Positions 19,690 through 28,423 of a stretch of 64,000 bases of DNA are shown one piece after another. The position numbers and the translations under genes are program-made. Position 1 is the first letter of the stretch. The number at the start of each line of letters is the position of its first letter. This stretch comes from Daejeonella rubra (lineage in GTDB: Bacteria; Bacteroidota; Bacteroidia; Sphingobacteriales; Sphingobacteriaceae), in contig NZ_FNHH01000002.1 in the NCBI RefSeq assembly GCF_900103545.1, positions 1 through 64,000 of the forward strand. Direction: 5' to 3'. Below the pieces are notes generated by a model. It did not search any database, was not told the DNA's origin, and saw only the letters and a list, made by a program, of their open reading frames with translations.

Positions 19690-20577
19690 TTAGGTTCTTA
19701 ATTTACTGCGTTGGTTTAAAAAATCTCTCAATGCCTGATCGAGAGGTTCAGCCATACTGATCAGGCGATAATAGATCTGACGGTCGAGCAGTTTCATTCT
19801 CAGACCGCTCAAATGCTGTTCAAGCTTCTCCTGGTAGATATTTTTTGCTGTTTTGACATCAATTTTAATGGTTTCACCAGTTTCAAGATCTTCTAATTCT
19901 GAATAACCTTTAAAATCAAGTTCCAGTTCGTTTTTTCCCATCAGGTGGAACACGATCACTTCATTTTTTAGGGATGTTAAGGTGTCCAGCAATTGTATGA
20001 TCTCAGCATTCTTTTCATACATATCGGTAATAAAGATCAGTAGCTCCCTCCTTTTTGATCCAGTGTAAATATCTTTATAATGAATGGGCTTTGTAAACTC
20101 ACCACCAGCCTTGATGTTTTCCAGCTGGTAGAACATCCTGGATAAATGCTGAAAATCCTGTTTGGATGCTAATGAGAATAAACCCCCATCCTGAAATACA
20201 TACAGGCCAATTGCATCGCCTTGAATATTAGCAAGATAGGCCAGGGATGCAGCGAGATATCGGGCGTAATCTATTTTTTTATACCCTCCATCTTCATGGT
20301 TCATTGATCCGCTGGCATCGATCAGAAACCGTACAGAAATACTGGTCTCAACTTCTGATTCTCTGATATAATACCGATCAGAACGGCCATACATTTTCCA
20401 GTCGAGCCAGCGCAGGTCATCACCTGGTTGGTAGCTCCGGTACTGGCTAAACTCCAAACCCGGACCTTTAATAGAGCTTTTATTAACGCCTGTCATAAAG
20501 CCATCCACCACAGTTTTTGCTGCCAGCGAAAGGTCTTTAATAGCCATTACGACTTTTGGGTCTAATAATTTACTCAT
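19690..20577 (-). CDS. DUF58 domain protein (von Willebrand-type)
   Basis: 295 aa. The central GLEFSQYRSYQPGDDLRWLDW signature of DUF58 is clear near residues 40-60, followed by RFLIDASGSM near residue 85, a MIDAS metal site (DxSxS). There is no membrane segment. DUF58 proteins are the usual partners of MoxR AAA+ ATPases and are thought to be the substrate or adaptor through which the ATPase acts on membrane components. The gene lies 46 nt downstream of moxR and 3 nt upstream of the BatA-domain gene. Confidence 0.92.
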   Translation of the reverse strand: MSKLLDPKVVMAIKDLSLAAKTVVDGFMTGVNKSSIKGPGLEFSQYRSYQPGDDLRWLDWKMYGRSDRYYIRESEVETSISVRFLIDASGSMNHEDGGYKKIDYARYLAASLAYLANIQGDAIGLYVFQDGGLFSLASKQDFQHLSRMFYQLENIKAGGEFTKPIHYKDIYTGSKRRELLIFITDMYEKNAEIIQLLDTLTSLKNEVIVFHLMGKNELELDFKGYSELEDLETGETIKIDVKTAKNIYQEKLEQHLSGLRMKLLDRQIYYRLISMAEPLDQALRDFLNQRSKLRT

Positions 20578-20623
20578 AGGATGGATTAACCATAATTTAT
20601 TAAGAAGAGGGCAAATTGCCGTT

Positions 20624-21622
20624 CTAAACCTGAACCTTTGGCCGTTCTACAGTTCTGATCAGCTCTGAAGTAACCTGGTCTGAGTTGACGTTTTCTGCTT
20701 CTGCCTTAAAGTTGACAAGAATACGATGGCGCAAAACCGGATAGGCCATTATATGGAGGTCGTCCATTATAACTGCATATCTGCCTTTTAGCAGGGCTCT
20801 TGCTTTAGCGGTTAATATCAACGCTTGTCCGGCTCGAGGACCTGCACCCCATCTTACCCATTCCTTCACATAATCTACGCTTGTAGTATCCGGCCTTGTT
20901 GCACGGATAAGCTTGCTTACATATTCAATCAGATCATGGCTGATGCTTACATCTCTGACAAGCGACTGGATCTGTAATATTTCTTCGCCTGTTAAAACTG
21001 GCTCAATGGCAGCTTTCTTAGATCCTGTGGTGCTGTTTAATATTCCGAATTCTTCCTGCTCGTTAGGATATCCAATTTTCACGAAGAGCAGAAAACGATC
21101 CAGCTGTGCTTCCGGCAAAGGATATGTTCCTGCCTGCTCGATCGGGTTTTGTGTTGCCAGTATAAAAAATGGACGGTCTAAAGGGTAGGTCTGACCACCA
21201 TAAGTAACCTCAAATTCCTGCATTGCTTCCAATAAAGCGGCCTGAGTTTTTGGCGGTGTACGGTTAATCTCATCAGCAAGAATGATATTGGCAAAAATGG
21301 GACCTTTATTGAATTTGAAAAATCGTTTTCCTGTGCTATGGTCCTCTTCCAATATCTCTGTTCCGATGATATCTGTTGGCATCAGATCGGGTGTGAACTG
21401 TATTCTTCTGAAGGAAAGATGCATGGCCTGCGACAGGGTTTTAACCATCAGCGTTTTGGCAAGACCCGGTACTCCTTCCAAAAGGCAATGCCCGCCAGCC
21501 ATTAAGGCGATGATCATTTCTTCCAAAACCTGATCCTGCCCAACAATTACTTTCTGGATCTCTTGCTTTAAATGCGGTAGCTTAGCAATTATTGCCTTAA
21601 TATTACTTTCTGAAATTTCCAA
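20624..21622 (-). CDS. MoxR family AAA+ ATPase
   Basis: 332 aa. Walker A is GVPGLAKTLMVKTL near residue 55, Walker B is IILADEINRTPPKTQAALLE near 110, followed by sensor ILATQNPIEQAGTYPLPEAQ near 155. These define the MoxR branch of AAA+ chaperones, which remodel or mature protein complexes together with von Willebrand-domain partners. The frame begins at TTG (21622) with no convincing ribosome site; no in-frame ATG close by gives the conserved N-terminus, so TTG is kept with caution. It is the first gene of an eight-gene leftward run ending at 9555. A TATTTTTG -7-like element lies at 21715-21708 in the divergent gap to the DUF4159 gene. Confidence 0.93.
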   Translation of the reverse strand: MEISESNIKAIIAKLPHLKQEIQKVIVGQDQVLEEMIIALMAGGHCLLEGVPGLAKTLMVKTLSQAMHLSFRRIQFTPDLMPTDIIGTEILEEDHSTGKRFFKFNKGPIFANIILADEINRTPPKTQAALLEAMQEFEVTYGGQTYPLDRPFFILATQNPIEQAGTYPLPEAQLDRFLLFVKIGYPNEQEEFGILNSTTGSKKAAIEPVLTGEEILQIQSLVRDVSISHDLIEYVSKLIRATRPDTTSVDYVKEWVRWGAGPRAGQALILTAKARALLKGRYAVIMDDLHIMAYPVLRHRILVNFKAEAENVNSDQVTSELIRTVERPKVQV

Positions 21623-21707
21623 GTTCGTATAATTGGTTTAATAATGCGAAAATTAGGAATAAATTGGCGGAAACAGGACATATGTGTATGCCCATCGGTA
21701 TTTTTAC

Positions 21708-21715
21708 AAAAATAT
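21708..21715 (-). promoter_or_regulatory. Possible -7 element for moxR operon
   Basis: On the minus strand TATTTTTG matches the Bacteroidota -7 consensus TAnnTTTG, about 85 nt upstream of the moxR start. I do not see a TTTG -33 element at the usual distance, so this is a weak call. Confidence 0.3.
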
Positions 21716-21763
21716 CTTCTGAAAAGAGTCTTTTTGGAATAATTATAGAGATAATTTAGACGA

Positions 21764-22387
21764 ATGTTTGGTTCGAAGTTCACATTTGCAAGGATAAAAT
21801 ACCGCTCAGGCGACTGGGATACAGATCAGCGTATGCCATCAAATCTGCTAAACTCTCTGGTAGAGTATACCACTATTCCAATTAATAACGAAGAAAAAGT
21901 GGTGGAACTTTCTGGTAATGAGTTGTTTCTCTATCCATTTACATACCTCAGCGGACATAAACTGGTTCAGTTCGATCAGCAGGAGAAATCCAATTTCAAG
22001 AAATATATTGAGAATGGTGGCTTTGTATTTGTGGATGATTGTAACCATGATATTGACGGACTTTTCGCCAGGTCGTTTGAAGCCCAAATGAGTGCTATTT
22101 TCGGTCCGACAGCCTTGAAAAAGATCCCCAATGACCATGAGATCTATCGTTCCTTTTTCAAATTCGAAAAGGGGCCCCCTACAACGTCTTTTGAATTAAA
22201 TGGCTGGGGTGATGATCTGGTGCATGATTATCTGAAAGCTGTTGAGATCAATGGCCGGATCGGAGTATTGTACAGTAATAAGGATTATGGTTGTGAATGG
22301 GATTATGACTTCCGGAATAAACGGTTCTATGCAGAGGATAATACCAAATTTGGAGTGAATATTATCCTGTATGCGATGGGAGTATAA
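21764..22387 (+). CDS. DUF4159 family protein
   Basis: 207 aa, cytosolic, with no signal peptide. The sequence FARIKYRSGDWDTDQRMPSN at the N-terminus, GGFVFVDDCNHDIDGLFARS near residue 90 and the C-terminal YGCEWDYDFRNKRF are characteristic of DUF4159. This domain has a GATase/Rossmann-like fold and is often encoded beside MoxR, DUF58 and BatA genes, as here, where it is divergent from moxR with 141 nt between starts. No catalytic residues can be named. Its conserved neighbourhood suggests it belongs functionally to the MoxR module. Confidence 0.85.
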   Translation: MFGSKFTFARIKYRSGDWDTDQRMPSNLLNSLVEYTTIPINNEEKVVELSGNELFLYPFTYLSGHKLVQFDQQEKSNFKKYIENGGFVFVDDCNHDIDGLFARSFEAQMSAIFGPTALKKIPNDHEIYRSFFKFEKGPPTTSFELNGWGDDLVHDYLKAVEINGRIGVLYSNKDYGCEWDYDFRNKRFYAEDNTKFGVNIILYAMGV

Positions 22388-22526
22388 TTGTCAAAATGTC
22401 CTGTGCAGGCAATTTTGTTCTGAACAGTTTAATGATTATCGGTGAATAATACCACTGAATCAGTCAAAAACAAGATTGTCTCCTTCCTGATGGGTTGACA
22501 GTTTCGATTTTTATTCCAGAACAAAA

Positions 22527-22562
22527 TTTGACATTACATAAGCATCATATTATGTAGTTTTG
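22527..22562 (+). promoter_or_regulatory. Candidate ispG promoter
   Basis: TTTGAC at 22527-22532 and TAGTTTTG at 22555-22562 match the Bacteroidota -33 (TTTG) and -7 (TAnnTTTG) elements. The 24-nt spacing is a few nucleotides longer than usual. The -7 lies 20 nt upstream of the ispG ATG, giving a short leader. Confidence 0.45.
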
Positions 22563-22582
22563 TAAAATATTGATCCCTTTTA

Positions 22583-24589
22583 ATGATTAAGAAGCCTTTT
22601 GATGCTTTAAGCGGCAAGTATTGTAATTCTTTGGATAGTTATTCCAGATTTCTAACCCGTGAAGTAACTATCGGACATATCCCTATGGGGGCAAATAACC
22701 CGATCAGGATACAAAGTATGACCACAACGGATACTATGGATACCATTGGTACTGTAGAACAATCTATCCGTATGGTGGATGCTGGTTGCGAATACGTAAG
22801 AATTACTGCTCCAAGTGTCAAGGAAGCCAAAAATCTGGCCCTGATCAAGAAGGAATTAATTGTCCGTGGGTATAATGTTCCGCTGATCGCTGATATTCAT
22901 TTCACTCCCAATGCCGCTGAAGAAGCGGCAAGGATCGTTGAGAAAGTACGGATCAATCCTGGAAATTATGCGGATAAAAAGCGTTTTGAGAATTTTGAAT
23001 ATACCGAAACTGAATATAAGGCTGAGCTTGAAAGGATCTACAAAAAATTTACTCCTTTAGTAAAGGTTTGTAAAGAATATGGCACAGCCATGCGTATAGG
23101 AACGAATCATGGTTCGCTTTCAGATCGTATCATGAGCCATTACGGTGATACTCCGCGAGGAATGGTTGAGTCGGCCATGGAGTTCATGCGCATGTGTGAA
23201 GATCTCAATTACTACAATCTGGTGATCTCCATGAAATCCAGTAACCCTCAGGTTATGGTTCAGGCTTACCGGCTGCTGGTTGAAACCATGGTTAAAGAGG
23301 GGATGAACTATCCGCTCCACCTTGGAGTTACTGAAGCCGGTGATGGAGAAGACGGCAGGATAAAATCAGCTGTGGGTATCGGTGCTTTGCTGGAAGACGG
23401 ATTGGGTGATACCATTCGCGTTTCCTTAACAGAAGATCCAGAATTTGAAGCGCCTGTGGCAATTTCATTAGCAGATCGCTATAAAGATAGGGAGTTATCA
23501 GTTAACAGTTATCAGTTGTCAGAAAACAGAAAACAGACAACCGATAACAGACACAATCCCTACGAATACGAAAAGCGTCATACTACTGAACTTAATACTT
23601 TTATTGGTGGGCATCAGGTTCCGCGGGTTATAATTGATATCTCCGGAAAGAATCTGAAAGATCCGTCAATTCTAACTGATGTGGGATACTTGTATTCTTC
23701 GCTGCTCGATAAATACAATATGGCTGAGCAATCAACCGATTTTGTTTATTTGGCTGATGAATTACCTTCGTTCAGCTTTCCTGGTAACCTTAAGCAGCTT
23801 TATAATTATTCAACCTGGAAAACACTCGCTCATAAGAGTAATTGCCATCCCTATTATTCTCTGCAAGAATTTGTTTCATCAAAGGATCATGATCAGGCAT
23901 TGAATCTGGTTTCAATATCTAATCAGGATATTGATTCTGAATTGTTCAGGGAGCTGCCAATAGATAATACTCTGGTTTTTGTTCTTGAAACAACTGCTGT
24001 TTGTGGCTTGCAGGATCAGCGGAATGCATTTTTCAAACTCATGGATATGGGTCTGGAGATTCCGGTAATTATAAAAAGAAAATATAGCCTGACGGATCAA
24101 AATTCAACTGTTTTGCCAAAGGATACAGATTTTCAGTTATATGCTGCAACTGATCTCGGCGGATTACTTCTTGACGGTTTTGGCGATGGTGTATGGGCAG
24201 ATGCTCCGGATATATCCACAAAAACGATTCTTTCTACCTCATTCGGTATTTTACAGGCTACCCGCTCAAGAATATCAAAAACAGAATATATTTCCTGCCC
24301 GAGTTGTGGCAGAACACTTTTTGATCTTCAGATCACCACCCAAATGATCCGCAGCCGTACCGATCACTTGAAAGGATTGAAGATCGGGATCATGGGCTGT
24401 ATTGTCAATGGTCCGGGAGAGATGGCAGATGCAGATTATGGCTATGTTGGTACAGGTCCGGGAAAGATCACACTCTATCGTGGGAAAGAGGTCGTAAAGA
24501 AAAATGTGAATACCGAAAATGCGCTTGATGAGCTGATCGGAATCATACGCGGTGATGGAAATTGGATAGAGCCTGAGGTTGTTAATTAA
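22583..24589 (+). CDS. ispG: 4-hydroxy-3-methylbut-2-enyl-diphosphate synthase (IspG/GcpE), long form
   Basis: 668 aa, the long form of IspG found in Bacteroidota, Chlamydiae and plastids, with an extra domain between the TIM barrel and the iron-sulfur domain. It converts methylerythritol cyclodiphosphate to HMBPP in the non-mevalonate isoprenoid pathway. Seen: the barrel start IGHIPMGANNPIRIQSMTT, VEKVRINPGNYADKK, GTAMRIGTNHGSLSDRI, LHLGVTEAGDGEDGRIKSA, then at the C-terminus CPSCGRTLFDLQ and MGCIVNGPGEMADADYGYVG, which supply the three Cys ligands of the [4Fe-4S] cluster. Residues about 304-324 are encoded by a repeat that is otherwise intergenic (separate entry); it keeps the frame and lies in a variable linker, so the enzyme is probably active. 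Confidence 0.95.
   Translation: MIKKPFDALSGKYCNSLDSYSRFLTREVTIGHIPMGANNPIRIQSMTTTDTMDTIGTVEQSIRMVDAGCEYVRITAPSVKEAKNLALIKKELIVRGYNVPLIADIHFTPNAAEEAARIVEKVRINPGNYADKKRFENFEYTETEYKAELERIYKKFTPLVKVCKEYGTAMRIGTNHGSLSDRIMSHYGDTPRGMVESAMEFMRMCEDLNYYNLVISMKSSNPQVMVQAYRLLVETMVKEGMNYPLHLGVTEAGDGEDGRIKSAVGIGALLEDGLGDTIRVSLTEDPEFEAPVAISLADRYKDRELSVNSYQLSENRKQTTDNRHNPYEYEKRHTTELNTFIGGHQVPRVIIDISGKNLKDPSILTDVGYLYSSLLDKYNMAEQSTDFVYLADELPSFSFPGNLKQLYNYSTWKTLAHKSNCHPYYSLQEFVSSKDHDQALNLVSISNQDIDSELFRELPIDNTLVFVLETTAVCGLQDQRNAFFKLMDMGLEIPVIIKRKYSLTDQNSTVLPKDTDFQLYAATDLGGLLLDGFGDGVWADAPDISTKTILSTSFGILQATRSRISKTEYISCPSCGRTLFDLQITTQMIRSRTDHLKGLKIGIMGCIVNGPGEMADADYGYVGTGPGKITLYRGKEVVKKNVNTENALDELIGIIRGDGNWIEPEVVN
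23493..23553 (+). repeat. Intergenic-type hairpin repeat inserted in frame within ispG
   Basis: This stretch has an inverted repeat with 13-nt arms at 23508-23520 (GTTATCAGTTGTC) and 23536-23548 (GACAACCGATAAC), one mismatch and a 15-nt loop rich in GAAAACA, preceded by a further GTTATCAGTTAACAG copy. It shares CTGTTATC...TGTCTGTTTTC and CAGTTGTCAG words with the intergenic repeat at 62884-62935 in the opposite orientation. The encoded amino acids (Ser, Asn, Gln, Thr, Arg-rich) have no counterpart in other IspG sequences as I know them. The reading frame stays open across it. Confidence 0.75.
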
Positions 24590-24649
24590 TATACCTATTA
24601 TTGGGTATTTTAACAATTATGTAAATACGTTATTTTTATTGAAAACGTT

Positions 24650-26083
24650 ATGCCAACTTTTCTCAAGCGCGTCCTCTTTCCTCTTTGTTTAATTTTAACT
24701 TACAGTAAACTCTCAGCACAAGTAAATTATACCAGAGGGCTTGAATTTGACAATACGGCCTACGAACAAGTATTAAAAAAAGCCAAACTCACCCGAAGCT
24801 TAACAATTGTACCTAAATCTTTCTCGATTAAAATGTTTGCTCCTTATCCTGAAAGTCAGGGCCAATTTGGCACCTGTACTGCTTGGGCAAGTGCTTATTG
24901 CGGGCGTACAATTGTTCAGGCTGTAAAGAATAATTGGACAGACAGGGATTTTATAACTAAAAATGCATATTCACCTGCATTTTTGTACAGGGTACTCAGA
25001 CCTGATGACCCATCCTGTGCTGGAGGTTCCAGTATTCCGGAGGCTTTTTCCTTTTTGAAAAGCATGGGTGTTCCGGGTAAATTAGACCAGCCTGAACCGT
25101 GTATTGGAGTAATTGATCCTTCAATCCGCGCGAAAGCAGCTGATGGAAAGATCAAAGATTTCATGCGTTTATTTGACGCAGGTAATTCTAAACAAGTCAA
25201 TATTCAGGCAGTCAAAAAATCGATCTCAGAAAAAAAGCCTGTTGTTTTTGGAATGATTTGTCCGCCTTCATTTAATAATGCCGGCGAACTTTGGACTCCT
25301 AAAGAGGATCCGCTTCAGTCATATGGAGGACATGCTATGTGCGTTGTGGGTTATGATGATGAGAAATTTGGCGGTGCTTTTGAAATTCAGAATAGTTGGG
25401 GTAAATATTGGGGAAATGCAGGATATACCTGGATTAAATACGATGATTTTGCCCGCTTCACCCCTTATGCATTTGAATTTGTAGATTTACCTGAACCAGC
25501 TCCTGCAAAGCCTGACCTTTCAGGTCAGATCAGGTTTGTTCTAGCTTCGGGACAAGAAATGCCGGTAAATCTTTTGGTTTCAACCAGGGGATTAAAGGTT
25601 GTTCCAGCGAAAACTACTCCTGGCCCTCTAACTATTTATCAAAGCCAGAACTCTTATTCATCAGGGACAAAATTCAGAATGTATATTTCGAATAATGAGC
25701 CTGCTTATGTCTATGCAATAAGTACAGATCTTAGCAATGAGATTACTAAAATATTTCCCAATGAAGAGGGTATAAGTGCTGCCTTGACAGACAGTAAAAA
25801 TGATATCGCCATACCCGATGAGGACCATTTTATTGAGTTTGATAATAAACCCGGCAAAGACTTTTTATGTGTTCTTTACAGCAAAAATGAACTTGATATA
25901 AATGGGCTTATTCAAAAGATCAGAGGCCAGTCGGGAACTTTTAACGAACGAATTTTCAATGCAATTGGGGACCAGTTGGTTGATCCTCAAAATATGGACC
26001 TGTCCAAAGATAAAATTGCGTTTAATGGGTTTACCAAAGGAAAATCAATTGTTTCAATGGTTGTTGAACTTGAGCATTTTTAA
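24650..26083 (+). CDS. Exported papain-like (C1A) cysteine protease with DUF4384 domain
   Basis: 477 aa. A signal peptide (about residues 1-23, ending SKLSAQ) is followed by a papain-like domain. Catalytic residues are in place: C76 in QGQFGTCTAWA with Q72 upstream, H228 in YGGHAMCVVGYDD and N248 in IQNSWGKYWGNAGY. Residues about 340-440 (FRMYISNNEPAYVYAISTDL, then KIFPNEEG) look like DUF4384, a domain often attached to caspase-like and signalling proteins and thought to bind or sense at the cell surface. It is the first gene of a four-gene same-strand set with a caspase-like protease, a CHASE2 protein and a FecR-like protein, separated by 95, 67 and 1 nt. The substrate is unknown. Confidence 0.88.
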   Translation: MPTFLKRVLFPLCLILTYSKLSAQVNYTRGLEFDNTAYEQVLKKAKLTRSLTIVPKSFSIKMFAPYPESQGQFGTCTAWASAYCGRTIVQAVKNNWTDRDFITKNAYSPAFLYRVLRPDDPSCAGGSSIPEAFSFLKSMGVPGKLDQPEPCIGVIDPSIRAKAADGKIKDFMRLFDAGNSKQVNIQAVKKSISEKKPVVFGMICPPSFNNAGELWTPKEDPLQSYGGHAMCVVGYDDEKFGGAFEIQNSWGKYWGNAGYTWIKYDDFARFTPYAFEFVDLPEPAPAKPDLSGQIRFVLASGQEMPVNLLVSTRGLKVVPAKTTPGPLTIYQSQNSYSSGTKFRMYISNNEPAYVYAISTDLSNEITKIFPNEEGISAALTDSKNDIAIPDEDHFIEFDNKPGKDFLCVLYSKNELDINGLIQKIRGQSGTFNERIFNAIGDQLVDPQNMDLSKDKIAFNGFTKGKSIVSMVVELEHF

Positions 26084-26178
26084 ATGATATTTATGTTAAT
26101 TTTTCAACAGGAATATCTGAAAATATTAAGACTATCCTGAATTTATAGCATGTTATAATTATACCAAAAATGTGTAAG

Positions 26179-28356
26179 ATGAAAAAAAGCTTAATGATCA
26201 TTTTGACATCACTTATTCTCAGCCTTAATGCAAACCGAGGGCTAGCTCAAAGTGATAAGGTTAAAGATAGAGAAGCCTACAATAAAGCCTGGGATCTTAG
26301 AAGGGCAGGGCTTAAATTGTTTTATAAGGATAGAGCTGCGGCATTTAAATTATTCGAGGAGGCTAATATGTTCAGTCCTGGAAATCCGGATGCTTCTCTG
26401 GGTGTTCCGGAGAGTAGAAATTTAGTCCCGGCTTTATTATTTTATTATGGAGATATAAGAGGTGCAAATAAAGCTATTGAAAATGAAATAGTAAGATTGA
26501 AATCAAGAAAGGAGGTCTTTACTACAAATGGGGTCTCCGTTAATTACATTCCTGCTAATGAATGGATAAAGAAATATTATAATCTGAGAGCAAATGCAAA
26601 TCTAACGTATGGAGATGCAGCATTAGCCAGCGAGGATCTGCTTAAATTGATAGAGTTGGGATTTGATGAAAAAGAATATAAAAAGCAACATAGCTCCTGG
26701 ATGGGAGGATTAGGAGCTGCAACTATTCAAAATACTTTTCAATTGGGGCAATATATAGGTTTTCTAAATGATGATGTTAAACTTATTGGAGCTATGCAAC
26801 CCATGTTTGAGAAAATGGGCGATAATGATTTTATTACTACTGGCATTATTTATCAGGCCATCTTAAAAGAAGATTATAAGCAGGCTATTGCTGTTGCAAG
26901 GGAATTTGAAAAAACTGGTGCCAATAATAGAATCAATGCCAGGTATCTTTTAGCATACTCCTATGCAAAACAAAAGCAAACCGCGGAATCTGAAGAGTTT
27001 ATAAAAATTTTGCTCAAAGGTATTCGTGTCGGCCCTCAAATGGTGGCCCGGATTAATGCGATGAATGCTCTTAATGAAGGGAAATATGCAGAAGCTATTG
27101 CTTATGCCAATGATGCACTTAAACCTATGCGTTTTCTTACTATGAGCTATGATCAGCCTGGAAAGTTTGCCTATTATACGATCAGAGCAGATGCTTATGC
27201 TGCCTTGAAGCAATTTGCTAAGGCAAAGGATGATTATGAGCGGGCTTTGCTTTATAACCCTAGTTATAATTATGCTATAACTGGTCTGGCTAAATTGGAG
27301 TCTGCAATAGTAACGGTGCAAAAATCTGACATTATACCTCCTGTTATTACACTTCTGGAACCAGCCATTCAACGAGGACTAAAAGTAAGTAGTGCAGGTA
27401 AGGATCTGATGGTCAAAGGAATTGCTATGGATCCTTCCGGGATAAAAGAGGTAAGTGTCAATGATCAGAGGATATTTTTTAAGGCAGATGGGAATTTCTG
27501 GGGAAGTATTCCCATTAAGGATGGCTCAAATAAAATTAATATTGTTGTTATTGATAATGCCGGTAATAAGGCTGAACAAAGTTTTGAAATTGAAAAACCA
27601 ACTACTCCAATAATAGTGGCAACTGAAATAATGCCGGTTAAAGAAAAACCAGGCAAGAATTATGCTTTGATCATTGCAGCTCAAAATTATGATGATAATA
27701 GTATTCCTTCATTGGAAAATCCAGTTTCTGATGCGATCAAATTAAAGCTGATCCTGAAAAACAATTACAATTTTGCTGACGATAACATTTATACCCTGTA
27801 TAATCCGATTATAAATGATTTCAAGAGAAAATTTGCAGAGATGCAGGAACTTATTCAGCCTGAAGACAACCTGATAATTTTCTATGCCGGTCATGGTATA
27901 TGGGTTGAAAAGGAGCAAAAAGGGTATTGGTTATTAACAGATGCATTACGTACGGATGCTAACACCTGGTTATCCAATAAGCTTGTGTTGGAGATGATCT
28001 CTAATATCCCTTCCCGCCATACCTTGCTTATTACTGATGCCTGTTTTTCCGGGTCAGTATTCAAAACAAGGAGTATCGATGCTGATGCACCTCCTGCTAT
28101 TCGTGAGTTGTCTGAAAAGATAAGCAGAGTAGCGATCACATCAGGAAATGATACAGAAGTCCCTGATGAATCTGTCTTTATGAAATACCTGGTTAAGGCG
28201 CTTACAGAGAACAAGGATAAATACCTGACTGCTCAAAAGATGTTCATCACACAGATCATAGAAGCGGTAATGTCAGAGAGTAAAACAGAACCACGATATG
28301 GTACTTTAGAATTGGCTGGCCATATTGGGGGAGACTATATTTTTACGAAAAAATAA
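26179..28356 (+). CDS. Exported caspase-like (C14) protease with TPR region
   Basis: 725 aa from ATG 26179; an ATG three codons earlier is also possible. A signal peptide (KKSLMIILTSLILSLNANRG) is followed by a helical TPR-like region to about residue 380, a beta-sandwich Ig-like segment at about 385-475 (VKGIAMDPSGIKEVSVND, then NIVVIDNAGNK), and a C-terminal caspase fold from about 493. Catalytic residues are His572 in YAGHG and Cys622 in TDACFSGS (numbered from 26179). YALIIAAQNYDD and SDAIKLKLILKNNYNF are typical of metacaspase-like bacterial proteins. Secretion of a caspase-like domain is unusual next to the cytosolic types known from defence systems. The papain-like protease is encoded upstream and CHASE2 downstream. 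Confidence 0.88.
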   Translation: MKKSLMIILTSLILSLNANRGLAQSDKVKDREAYNKAWDLRRAGLKLFYKDRAAAFKLFEEANMFSPGNPDASLGVPESRNLVPALLFYYGDIRGANKAIENEIVRLKSRKEVFTTNGVSVNYIPANEWIKKYYNLRANANLTYGDAALASEDLLKLIELGFDEKEYKKQHSSWMGGLGAATIQNTFQLGQYIGFLNDDVKLIGAMQPMFEKMGDNDFITTGIIYQAILKEDYKQAIAVAREFEKTGANNRINARYLLAYSYAKQKQTAESEEFIKILLKGIRVGPQMVARINAMNALNEGKYAEAIAYANDALKPMRFLTMSYDQPGKFAYYTIRADAYAALKQFAKAKDDYERALLYNPSYNYAITGLAKLESAIVTVQKSDIIPPVITLLEPAIQRGLKVSSAGKDLMVKGIAMDPSGIKEVSVNDQRIFFKADGNFWGSIPIKDGSNKINIVVIDNAGNKAEQSFEIEKPTTPIIVATEIMPVKEKPGKNYALIIAAQNYDDNSIPSLENPVSDAIKLKLILKNNYNFADDNIYTLYNPIINDFKRKFAEMQELIQPEDNLIIFYAGHGIWVEKEQKGYWLLTDALRTDANTWLSNKLVLEMISNIPSRHTLLITDACFSGSVFKTRSIDADAPPAIRELSEKISRVAITSGNDTEVPDESVFMKYLVKALTENKDKYLTAQKMFITQIIEAVMSESKTEPRYGTLELAGHIGGDYIFTKK

Positions 28357-28423
28357 AATCAGGATTGTTGATGGTATTTGGAATGAGTAAACTATTCGAA
28401 TCTTATAAAATCTTCATTTTCTA

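Noticed and set aside
24595..24620. Terminator after ispG
   Set aside because: The ATACC/GGTAT stem is only 5 bp and its T-run is short; too weak to call.
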